Positions 24,895 through 33,564 of a stretch of DNA of 64,000 nt are shown piece after piece. The translations under genes and the position numbers were made by a program. The DNA is from Orobanche coerulescens (Eukaryota; Streptophyta; Magnoliopsida; Lamiales; Orobanchaceae). Under the pieces are notes generated by a model that did no database searches, had not been told where the DNA came from, and saw only the letters and a program-made list of their open reading frames with translations. Within the stretch, counting starts at the first letter, position 1, and each line of letters starts with the position of its first letter. The DNA lies in assembly GCA_033398695.1 (NCBI GenBank), contig CM065809.1, forward strand, positions 177,310,501 through 177,374,500. The letters run 5' to 3'.

Positions 24895-26110
24895 ATGTCT
24901 TCCGCCTCCACGTCGAAGAAAGCCGCTGACCATCCGGCCAGACCCCCCGTTCCGTCCCAGTCCGAGCCGCAGCCGATGGTGGAAGGCAGCCGTCGCGGTC
25001 CGAGACGCTCGATCCCATCCCTGGGCGGCGGCCTGAGCCTCTCGATCGATCAGCTCCGAACCAAGGAACAGATCAATGAGGTCATGGCCATCCTGCAGGA
25101 GCGACGGAGTGCTCTCGACGCGCCTCCTGCTATCACCCCCTCGGCCTCCCGCCGGAAGTCCAAGCGGAAGCTCAAGGCGTTACTGTCCGAGCGATTGCCA
25201 GGAGGCTCTCGTCCGCAAGAAGAGGCGCTCGGCATCCGGGGCACCTCTGTCTTCGATCGCCTGGGCAGTGACCCGACCTGGCGACCGGGGCAGTCCGGCC
25301 CCATCTACGAGACGACGGAACTTGAGTCCGTCACCGGGAGCTCGGCCTACCCGGCCCTGCATGACTAGCCGTTTGGCTCCCTTCGCCAAATTGCCGAGGT
25401 CGGCAGGTGAGTCCGGAGATCGGTACACGATCGCCTCGGCTCCCGCTCCCAAAGCCGATCCGCAAGCAACCGAGCCACGGCGATTGCCGCATTGCAACGT
25501 CAGCTCGACGACGTGAAAGCGCTCCTGGAATCCAGGGCAAGCGCCATGAAGACGATCGCCGAGCCAAGCGAGCCGCTCGCGATCGACATCGAGCTCGCTC
25601 CCGTGCAGCACTGGATCGCTCCCCCGCAAACACCCGTGTACGAGGGGCGATCGGACCCCCAGGTGCACCTGAGGAAGTTCAACATCTACATGACCGGGTG
25701 TGCGGCATCTGACGCGACCAGTTGCCGAATGTTCCCTATGACGCTGGACGACCTCGCCCACCGGTGGTACACCTCATTGCCACCTCGGTCCATTGGCTCC
25801 TTTAACGAGCTGGCGCACGTCTTCACGGAGTACTTCGCCACCAGAGTCATCCGTCCTGAAGGTCACCTTCACATGATGCAAATCAAGCAGGGAGAAGAAG
25901 AGTCCGACTCGGACTACATCGACCGGGTAGACGGGATCATCCTCAACGGCGAACCCGTAAGCGATGAAACCGCCCTCTACGCGGTCCTAGGAGGATTTCA
26001 GGGTTTTCGCCTATGTTCAGGCATCTCACGAAGAACAAACCTACAACCTACGCAGCCTTCCGGGCTAGAGCCGCAGATTTTCTGGCCAGGCAAAGGTTCC
26101 TTCTTAGCCT
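24895..26110 (+). pseudogene. Element C gag-like gene, frameshifted
   Basis: The first frame, 24895-25368, starts MSSASTSKKAADHPARPP and is Pro/Ser/Arg-rich (SIDQLRTKEQINEVMAILQE). The second, 25492-26289, contains the retrotransposon-gag domain: ASDATSCRMFPMTLDDLAH, RWYTSLPPRSIGSFNELAH, FTEYFATRV and QGEEESDSDYIDR, the usual gag order of plant Ty3/gypsy elements. After AVLGGFQG (about 26005) the expected continuation (FRHLTKNKPTTYAAFRARAA) lies in a different frame, so a frameshift ends the homology there. Because the two frames differ, the original gene probably spanned both. No zinc knuckle is visible. Confidence 0.78.
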
Positions 26111-26289
26111 GTGAGCAGCGCGATCGGCGCCCGGACGACGATCTCCCGCCCGATCGCCAATATCGACCTACGAATAAAGCGATCGGCAGCCGAGCGACGA
26201 TCGCCAGACTTCCGGCCCGATCGCCGATCATCACGCTACATCATCAACAACCCGGAGGACACGATCGCCATCTACAGTCCGGCATTTAA

Positions 26290-26971
26290 CATGAGGGACT
26301 AAGGCTCGCGATCGCCTCCACCGCACATCACAAAGCCATGGTCCTGGCAGACGATGGAACCGGCTGCTTCGGCCATGCAAGGTCCCTTTCGGCCGAGATC
26401 GCCCGCCCTTCGTTTAAATACGAGGCTGGCGTAGTCTGAGGGCTCTCCAAAATTAATCAGTGGACACGTGCCACTACCCCCGTCTCAACGTACACCGTCG
26501 AGGTTCGTCATCTCTATGGCGGGCCGAGGTGGAAGCAGAGCTAAACAAGCCGCGGGCGTGGAGTTGATTCATCCGACGCTGCCCCGCGCAAGGACTCCTC
26601 TAGACCGAGACCGCACGCCCTTCGTTTAAATACGAGGCGAGGCGCAGCCTAACAGAGGACCCTCATAATAAAGTGAGTCACGAGACACTCAATGTCTTCG
26701 CGCACCAAGACACGGTCATGGAGTCGGTCCATCGATCTCCGCGACTGTGCACGATTCCTCAAACAAGCGAAACCACCAAGTTTCCGTGGGGGATCGGCCA
26801 ATGTTGTTTTTGCAGGTACAAGACCGAAAGATAGCTAGCCAATCAACCATGATAGCCCAAGTCCGAATCCTAAGTCAGCTCAGCAAGATCGCCCGTCCTC
26901 ATCCTCACACGATCGCCAGCAAGAACCACCTCGCCCCATGTCTTCAACATAGGAGCAAGCTGGGGGGCAAT
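26290..26971 (+). other. Element C non-coding 3' internal tail
   Basis: About 680 bp without a credible frame. A 23-bp direct repeat (core CCCTTCGTTTAAATACGAGG) occurs at 26404-26426 and 26616-26638. The purine tract AGCTGGGGGGCAA lies just before the right LTR. The missing pol genes would normally be here. Confidence 0.6.
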
Positions 26972-28173
26972 TGTTGTGTCAATAATTAACACTCTCCGAC
27001 CGGCGATCGCCTCGGAGATCGGGCGACCGAGTCACTGCCGAGCAGCCAAGGCAGAACTGCCGACCAGCGACCAGGCGGCCAAGCCTTTACCCAGCGGACA
27101 AGCTGCATCGACCAACCGAAGGTCCCAGGACCAGTCCCGGTGCCGAGCGATCGACGTCAAATACGATCGCCTCTCGGTACTCGGCGACCGACTCCTGGCG
27201 ACGGACAAGCGGACGACCATCCCTCGGCACCTGCCGACCGGTCCTTGGTGACCGACCAATGCCGACCCTCGGCAACTGGCCGATGGCGACCTCTGATGAC
27301 CAGCTAGAGACGACCGCCTCATGTCGATCAGGGCCGATGGCCATCCAGTCGGCAAAGGTCGAGTCTCAAGGCTGGCACCACGTGCAAGAACCGAGACAAG
27401 ATCCGCGAATCTCGGATCATTGACCACAGCCTGGCAGAATCTCTCCACCAGCCGACAAGCCGCCGAAAGTTGTCAGTAGGGCCGCATGTGACAGTGATTC
27501 CGCCGAAAGTTGTCAGTAGGACCACATGTGACACTGACTCTGGACGCGTGCTGGCTCCTCATTGGACCGCCCAGCTGGCGCCAGCACCTACCTTGGACTT
27601 TAGGCCGACAGCCCATGTGAATCGGGGACAGTCGCCCCATTATAATATTGGCCGGCAGACGATCGCCCCATTATTATAATGGCCGGAAGGCGATCGCCCA
27701 CCAAAGGACAAGACTCGGCTGCCACTATAAATACACGGCTCCCTACACTTGTCCAAAAACGGAATTTTTATCACACAAAAGGCTCCAGAACTTCAACTTC
27801 CTTGGGATTTCATACATCACAGAAGCAAAACTCCCAAAGACTGGCCGTCTCCAATCGCTGGCAACACTATCATTCGGTCCTTCTTCTCCCTCTCTCATCC
27901 AGCAGACTATCGGCAGGACGAAGAACACCGAGCTTCGCTCAAGAGCCGGATTAATGAGTCTTTTACACTCATTGTATTTAGATTTCTCTCATTAATACTT
28001 GTATCCACGAATATTTGTATTAATATCATCTCGCGAGAGCATTCAAGCCCGGGCCTAACAAACCCGGCAAATCTTGTATTATTTATCTTCTCTCGGAAGT
28101 GCTCCCGCAATTGTTGTTTGTTGTCCGTCTTCCAGCAGTATTAATCTTCGAATAAATATTTTGGGCAACAACA
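26972..28173 (+). repeat. Element C right LTR with 40-bp tandem duplication
   Basis: Matches the left LTR, but the segment CGCCGAAAGTTGTCAGTAGG and its next 20 bases occurs twice in tandem (27461-27500 and 27501-27540), against one copy in the left LTR near 24085-24124. The two copies differ by several transitions, so the duplication is not brand new or was templated from another family member. Confidence 0.85.
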
Positions 28174-28178
28174 GATAG

Positions 28179-28453
28179 CAAGGTGATTGTCGTTCCGGTC
28201 GTTTCTCCGGCGCGTGACAAGTAGAGACGCGGTGCTTTCAGCGTTGGATCGTTCATGAGCTTGGGGAATAGCTCAAGAGAAGGTTATCCATCTAATCAAC
28301 GGACTACAAGGGTGAGTTTCTATATCTCTTGTGAATTCGTTTTTTGATATTCGTATATACGTAGCTCGATCGATCCTCGTAGGGATTCGGATCGAATTAA
28401 TTTTCATTTTACCGCTTCCGCTGGGCCTTCGTTTTAGGCACCGAATCCCAACA
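28179..28453 (+). repeat. Copia B right LTR, final segment
   Basis: Resumes after the GATAG duplication, matches 16043-16317 of the left LTR and ends CCCAACA. It is followed by the CACAC target duplication. Confidence 0.9.
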
Positions 28454-28458
28454 CACAC

Positions 28459-29454
28459 AACCTCACAAGATAGTACTAAATCGTCCAACACCCCAAAAGT
28501 CCTATTTATAGGCTCTTGGACTACTACTAGGGATCTTAAGCAGGATTATGAAAGTACTCTCAATAAATTCATCTTATATTATTAGGACTCTTCCTAATAT
28601 AATGAATCTATTAATATCAACTTAGTCCACTAAAAGGTTGATATTGCACTTTCTACCAAAATCCCAAATTACGAAATTGGGCTCCTTATTAAATATATTA
28701 TTTCCCATGTTTAAGATATCGAATGCCCATTAATTAATTATAAGCTACTGACAGCTTTAATTAATTAATATCTTATCCAATAGTAGTACCACTCAAACCT
28801 TATTATTATATCGGAATTAAATCCACATGCAGGGTTTAATATAATAATCATTATCGAGCTCCTCAAGGGGACATCATCAACCCGCACGAGTCGGGACACG
28901 ATTTCTAGTAATAATAATAACTGTCGTATAAACAATATTATTGCTCAAGATACGAGGCTTATTGAGTCGATCATTTTGACTCTCACCTATGGTAAATCAA
29001 AGCAATAATTATTATAAATACACAATTAAATATTATATACTTATAATTAAGAAATAATAATTATCCGAGATTTATGTTCTTCTTACGGTCAGTACAAAAG
29101 ACACTATCTCACCTCGATCCAGTTCAACGTATGCAAATACGCTAATGTATGCTAATAGTCAAGACCAACTATTCTCAAGCATACACTACAACCTTTTATA
29201 TAATTTGTCTAATAATTATATAGGTTATGAACTATTATATTATTTTATAAGGCACCGATAATGTGATCTTCCGTGTGACACCAACACACCACATTATCTA
29301 CAATATAAAATAATTAGACATTTCATTTGCATAACCATAACGTGAATAAATATGGAAAACATGTGATTAAATGTAATTAATATTCTCATAGGTAGTAACA
29401 GGACAATTAGGTAATACAAGCATAAAGTATGTTTTGCAGTATACAATCCTAACA
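28459..29454 (-). repeat. Copia A right LTR, final segment
   Basis: Continues the copia A LTR after the element B insertion and parallels 7497-8490 of the left LTR, ending ATCCTAACA, then GTACG. Confidence 0.92.
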
Positions 29455-30058
29455 GTACGTGCCCCCCCTTTCCTCGATCCTGAAATACATGAAAGGTATT
29501 TCCCCCATAAAGGGGTTGGCCGTCGAATAGCCAGTACAAGTATATCGAATATGAAACACAATACTTCTCGACAATAAAGTAAAAGTAACCGTCAATTAAT
29601 CATTTCAAGACTAGTATTTCAGAATAAATAAATCTCATTTCAATGCATATATGATTAACCATGGAACCACACCAAAGGCAACGGAACCCTATGAGGCCCC
29701 TTCGGACCCTCCCAGAGTGGCTAACCCAAACTATTCATGGAACCGCATCAAAGGCCACGGAACCCTCTGAGGACCCGTCGGTCCGTCCCAGAGTGAATAT
29801 ATATAATCATACAATTCATATATCTCACTTTTAAAGTCGAGAACGTACAATCATAAATGTATACTTGCCCAATAACGCACTTCCGGCACCTAAAAGAATC
29901 GTAAGGGATACGATAATTAATAATCGGTACGCAAGTCACACGGAGAAACCCACTAACGACTCCCTCCGATTACAATATCATGCACATAGGGTTGGGAAAC
30001 ACCCAAACCCTCTCGAATTCTCAACACCAAACAAAGTAGAACATGGAATCATATGATT

Positions 30059-30094
<36 letters not shown>

Positions 30095-31071
30095 TGAGAT
30101 TAATCATAAACTCAAGATTTCCATGGTCAAAAACGAATTACACAACCGAATCGAACAAAAACCCCCAAAACTATCCAAGGTAGGGATTCACAGAGATTTA
30201 CCTCGATTTGAAGGAGGAGAAACGGGATTGGGGTGATTAAATCACGCTATGAACTCCAGATGCTGATGATTGATGAACTCCCATCGATTTTTACACCTTG
30301 AAATCGCCCAAAATCGCACCAAATGAGAGGAAGAAAGGAGAGAAAATGAAATCCTCTCCAAAAACCCGCTGACATATAGGCCTGCTGACTCGCGTGCAGC
30401 CGAGTGTGAGTGTGCTGCCTCGCGGGCCGGAATTGGTGAGCAGTTTTGGGCCGTGCCGCCGCACGGAGCGTCGTGCAGCGGCGCTGCAGCATACCGCCTA
30501 CCAAATCTTGCAAGGGCTGTGCCGCGACGCACAATCCCTTGTGCCGCGGCACGCACGGTTTGTGCCCAAAAAGTGATGAAAAACGACCCACGAACATGAT
30601 ACACTTGATCGACGTATAGTCCCGACCATTTAAAGGCCTGAATGAACTATCACGAACCCTCATATGGTGATTCCACGTCAAACACAGTCGGTCCCAACAA
30701 AACGGTAACATCAAAAGACTCGGAAAGAGAGTAAACGCAAAGGAACCCAAACTTTGGAATATTACGGAATGACCCAACACGATACTCGATCAAATACCAA
30801 TAAAAGATCACGACATCCATAATAACATGAAATGGATTTGCGGGAACCTCAAAACGGCGGTTCCGAACAATGATCACGAGAATTGAACTCAAAGGTGACA
30901 AAAGGACATCCAACACGGAATTGAGTAAAATAAGTCCGAAACAAGTTCGGATGATGAAAAGTCTAGTATTTAATATTCTCAAAATACTCATACGGTTACA
31001 AACGAATCGACAAAATTGTAAAAATACCGGAATTATACAAATACAAAAAATAAAAATATATGGATATTACA
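29455..31071 (-). mobile_element. Right LTR of element F, main segment
   Basis: LTR sequence of F resumes after copia A. It contains a degenerate two-copy repeat (about 29660-29720 and 29738-29800, core CATGGAACC...CCCAGAGTG), a (TA)n tract at 30062-30092, and a GC-rich stretch at 30390-30555 with palindromes (30453, 30519, 30541). The LTR probably starts on the minus strand at 31071 (TGTAATATCC). No gene is recognised. Confidence 0.5.
30062..30092. repeat. (TA)n microsatellite
   Basis: Uninterrupted AT dinucleotide run of about 31 bp. Confidence 0.95.
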
Positions 31072-31662
31072 TGGGAAAGGTGTTAGCTTGCCGCTAGTGA
31101 CCATGAGAGACGGCTCTCATGATCCGTCTAAGCTGAGGGAAAAGGGTAAATCAGTGGTTGGCCGAGAGATAAAATCAAGGGTCGAAAAAGGAGAGGCATC
31201 GCGCAACAATAAAACGGAGGAGACAACTTTGGGGGACTTTTTGAATTTACGCAGAAATACGGGGAGAATGAGATCATGGTACGGAGTCACTTGACCCCAC
31301 CCGGAATTCGATGTTCCATTTTGCTACTCCACCGTTGAAGGACACCTCAAAGGAACCAACGAGTTCTTCCAACCTCGTCCCGCTGTCACTCACTTTGAGG
31401 TCACAAAGGGAGGGTAGGCCACTTGACAACAGGGAGAGGGAGCCGATTGCTGACATGGACACGGGGCCGTTTGAGGATTCAGGTACGGATGTTTTGGACG
31501 ACCTCGAGAGTGAGACTCATATGGACGATACTGACGGATATCATAGTACACGACCTTCTGGGCCGGGGGAGATTATTTCTTTATTCATTATGCCCCACAA
31601 TATATTTTAATAATTCTTTATTCGAATTTATTCTTAATAATATTTGATACCGAGGGAGTATC
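31072..31662 (+). other. Unassigned stretch with open frames
   Basis: Two overlapping plus-strand frames (31088-31294 with KSVVGREIKSRVEKGEASRN; 31311-31610, acidic at the end with DMDTGPFEDSG and DDLESETHMDDTDG) have coding-like composition. They could be two pieces of one frame-shifted gene, perhaps a retroelement gag or linker. I do not recognise either. The end (31646-31661) holds a small inverted repeat GATACCGAGGGAGTATC. Confidence 0.3.
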
Positions 31663-31675
31663 AATCATAAAGCCT

Positions 31676-32107
31676 ATAAATTAGTGACATTGGTTCACTG
31701 GCCACGGCTTCCACTGCATGTGGGAGATCCGGGTTCGAGTCTCTTTGAGGACAAGAATTTTCAAGGATTTATAACTCTTTAGTTTATGATTAATGAAGAG
31801 ACATTAGCCTTTCGAGGTACGCTGGTGGAATAATTAAATATTGAGGGTTTCAAGCGGCAGTATGGGAGTCCATATCTCGGTGGGACCCTGCGGTTGGATG
31901 TGAGGGGGTCCAACATAGAACAATCACTTGGAGGACGACTCTTTGTGCGCAGTAGATGAGAATATTTAAGAACCTGAAAGCCGGATACACATCTCACGAT
32001 TTAACTGATAGCAGTTCTGTTGGGCCGGGGCTGTTCCCAACAACTGGTTAAGTGTAAGCTTGGAACCTCGATATCACAAAAAAAATATAAAAAAGAAAAT
32101 AAAAGAA
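31676..32107 (+). mobile_element. SINE-like retroposon upstream of the hyccin gene
   Basis: A 13-bp perfect duplication AATCATAAAGCCT (31663-31675 and 32108-32120) brackets a 432-bp unit ending in an A-rich tail (about 32078-32107). Near its start it has tRNA-promoter-like boxes: a TGGTTCACTGG A-box (about 31689) and a GGTTCGAGTC B-box (about 31732), at normal tRNA spacing. This fits a pol III-derived SINE copied by LINE machinery. At 432 bp it is long for a plant SINE, so it may be a dimeric or composite one, or a SINE fused to another transcript. Confidence 0.75.
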
Positions 32108-32120
32108 AATCATAAAGCCT

Positions 32121-32274
32121 AATAGCCTATAGAACGCAGAAGGGTGCCTTGATCGACGGTGGAAAATAGTGGCGGTCCACTGTACTGCTCAACACCTCAC
32201 CATTTTTTTGGAAGACTAAACGGATAAGTTTGACAATAGAGGCGGAGCCTCCACGATCTCTTCCCTTCACCACC
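32121..32274 (+). promoter_or_regulatory. Short 5' flank / leader of the hyccin gene
   Basis: Only about 154 bp of unique sequence separates the SINE-like element from the start codon. No clear TATA box is visible. The last part is CT-rich (CTTCCCTTCACCACC), as in plant leaders. The promoter may reach into or behind the retroposon. Confidence 0.4.
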
Positions 32275-33564
32275 ATGGACATCCAACTCCACGGCGGCTC
32301 CCCCTCCTCCTTCTCCGACGAACACCGCCACCCCAACAACAATTCCCCTCTCCACACACCGAACCGCCACCCGTCTGATCCTATGCACTCCTGGTGGGAA
32401 TCCATCTCAAAAGCTCGCTCTCGCATCCATCTCCTCTCTTCTATTTTGCCCTCTTCCCTTGATGATGATGGTGATGATGATGACCCTCTTTCATCACTCG
32501 CCGACACCGACCGACCGGCCCGATCCCTCCTCCTCTCCTCCTCCGCCTACTCGTCCATCTCCGCTGCCATCTCGTCTCCATCTTCCGGCTCCGGCGAGGA
32601 TCCCCTCTGCCACTGGATTTACGACACCTATCTCTCCTCTGACCCCGATTTGCGTCTCGTAGTCCTTTCCTGTCTCCCGATTATCGCCGCCGTCTACCTC
32701 CGGAGAATCCACCATCCCTCCTCTGATCGTCCGATCTCCCTCTCCGGCTTCGAGGCTGTCCTCTTAGCCATCTATTCCGCCGAAGCCAAGGCGCGTAATG
32801 GAAAGCCTGTTACTGTTTCTATCCCTGATCTCTCTCAGCCGTCCCTCTATCACAACCCTCGCAATCCTGTTAAATCTTCAAACCCTAATTTGAACCCTGG
32901 TAAACCGTTGGTTGGGGTTTTGTCCCCTCCTCTGGAGCCGCAGATGGCCCTTAAATCCACTAAGCGGGCTTGCATTGTCGGTGTTGTTCTCGATTGCTAT
33001 CATAAGCAGATCTCTCAGATGCCGAGTTGGTCAAAGCTTGATTTCTGTAAATTTGCTACGGCTTGGGCTGGGGAAGAATGCCCCTGTACCTTAGATTTTG
33101 ACCATAAACCTGGGAATTTTTCGGAAGGGCGGGAGAATGGGGACCAGTTTGGGGAATATATCAGGGTTGAGGCTGATGAGATTGAAAATTTAGGAGAAAG
33201 AGTCAAGGTTTTGGATATTGAGTACCATAATTCAACAGACGTGGGAGAGAAGGATGCTAGAATTCCTCTGCCGTGGGAATTACTGCAGCCAGTTTTGAGG
33301 ATTTTAGGTCATTGTTTGCTGGGACCATTGAATGTTGATGAGGTGAAGGATGCAGCATCCGTGGCGGTGCGTCGTATGTATGCTAGAGCCTCGCACGATT
33401 TGGTCCCCCAAGCGATTCTAGCGACCAGGAGTTTGATTCAGCTCGATAAGCGGGCACGTGAAGCAGCCATGGCAGCATCTGCAATGGCTGTTAATGCTTC
33501 TGGTTCGAACGCCAACACTCCCAGCAAAGCTAAGAAACCTGAGATGCTTTTGGTTTCCAAGTGA
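32275..33564 (+). CDS. Hyccin-family protein, predicted subunit of the plasma-membrane PI4-kinase complex
   Basis: A single-exon frame of 429 codons. The start ATG at 32275 has a strong context (CACCATGGA). The open frame extends 45 bp further upstream but without an ATG. The N-terminus is Ser/His/Pro-rich, then SWWESISKARSRIHLLSSIL (about residues 39-58), an acidic run (DDDGDDDDP), and the helical hyccin fold (CHWIYDTYLSSDPDLRLVVL, LSGFEAVLLAIYSAE, RACIVGVVLDCYHKQI, ELLQPVLRILGHCLLGP, AASVAVRRMYARASHDLVPQ). The tail is Ser/Lys-rich and disordered-looking. Hyccin (FAM126) proteins work with an NPG/TTC7-type and an EFR3-type partner to hold PI4-kinase alpha at the plasma membrane, where it makes PI4P. 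Arabidopsis has HYC1 and HYC2 of this type. There are no stops or frameshifts and codon use is normal. The family call is from memory of the conserved blocks. It looks intact and functional. Confidence 0.87.
   Translation: MDIQLHGGSPSSFSDEHRHPNNNSPLHTPNRHPSDPMHSWWESISKARSRIHLLSSILPSSLDDDGDDDDPLSSLADTDRPARSLLLSSSAYSSISAAISSPSSGSGEDPLCHWIYDTYLSSDPDLRLVVLSCLPIIAAVYLRRIHHPSSDRPISLSGFEAVLLAIYSAEAKARNGKPVTVSIPDLSQPSLYHNPRNPVKSSNPNLNPGKPLVGVLSPPLEPQMALKSTKRACIVGVVLDCYHKQISQMPSWSKLDFCKFATAWAGEECPCTLDFDHKPGNFSEGRENGDQFGEYIRVEADEIENLGERVKVLDIEYHNSTDVGEKDARIPLPWELLQPVLRILGHCLLGPLNVDEVKDAASVAVRRMYARASHDLVPQAILATRSLIQLDKRAREAAMAASAMAVNASGSNANTPSKAKKPEMLLVSK

Larger units (their letters stand above)
23596..28173 (+). 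mobile_element. Non-autonomous gag-only LTR element C (gypsy-like), inside copia B's right LTR
   Basis: Two LTRs running from TGTTGTGTCA to GGGCAACAACA: 23596-24765 (1170 bp) and 26972-28173 (1202 bp). They appear nearly identical apart from a 40-bp tandem duplication and a few small changes, so this is probably the youngest insertion of the nest. A 5-bp duplication GATAG flanks it (23591-23595 and 28174-28178), and the intact left LTR of B gives the empty site. The internal region is only 2206 bp, with a gag-like gene and no protease, integrase or reverse transcriptase. TATA boxes lie at 24310 and 27726. The element is GC-rich and unusually dense in CGATCGCC words compared with its surroundings. 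It must rely on the enzymes of another element. Confidence 0.92.
14361..28453 (+). mobile_element. Ty1/copia element B (plus strand), inside copia A's right LTR
   Basis: The LTRs run from TGTTAGGAGT to CCCAACA. The left copy is 14361-16317 (1957 bp). The right copy is 21920-23595 plus 28179-28453 (1951 bp), split by element C. A 5-bp duplication CACAC flanks it (14356-14360 and 28454-28458). Primer-binding site TGGTATCGGAGC is at 16319-16330 and purine tract GCAAGTGGGAGAT at 21907-21919. The internal region of 5602 bp has gag-PR-INT-RT-RNaseH order. Several stops and frameshifts make it defective. Confidence 0.94.
6793..29454 (-). mobile_element. Ty1/copia element A (minus strand), split by copia B
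   Basis: The LTRs start TGTTGGAAAG and end TAACA. The left copy is 6793-8490. The right copy is 13861-14360 plus 28459-29454, cut by element B. Flanking bases are GTATG (6788-6792) and GTACG (29455-29459), a 5-bp duplication with one transition. Once the left LTR's MITE (199 bp plus a 2-bp duplication) is removed, the LTRs are about 1497 and 1496 bp. Over the last 390 bp I count about 15 mismatches, mostly transitions, so it is not very recent. The internal region 8491-13860 has gag-PR-INT-RT-RNaseH order (integrase before reverse transcriptase), which defines copia. It is inactivated by several stops and frameshifts. Confidence 0.92.
1..31071 (-). mobile_element. Internally deleted Ty3/gypsy-type LTR element (F), outermost host of the nest
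   Basis: The frame of this element is visible only at its edges because younger insertions occupy most of it. Read on the minus strand, an LTR starts near 31071 (TGTAATATCC) and ends at 6444 (GGGGGTGTTACA). Next come a primer-binding site like initiator tRNA-Met (6438 to 6425, TGATATCAGAGC), a gag start, a T-rich purine-tract-type end (5931 to 5898), and a second LTR starting at 5897 (TGTAATATCCGG) that runs off the window at position 1. Only about 546 bp lie between the LTRs, so almost all of gag-pol has been lost. The two LTRs share their termini but look diverged inside. They may come from related but different elements joined by recombination. Insertions: CACTA 243-5776 and copia A 6793-29454. 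Confidence 0.55.

Noticed and set aside
31646..31661. Stowaway MITE end (CGAGGGAGTA)
   Set aside because: No matching opposite terminus or TA-flanked unit could be found to the left.
31689..31745. A tRNA gene
   Set aside because: Only A-box and B-box-like words are present. No cloverleaf can be formed, and the unit has a retroposon tail and target duplication, so SINE-like is the better reading.
32230..32274. Longer hyccin reading frame starting 45 bp upstream
   Set aside because: The extension starts at TTG, not ATG. The ATG at 32275 has a good plant start context.
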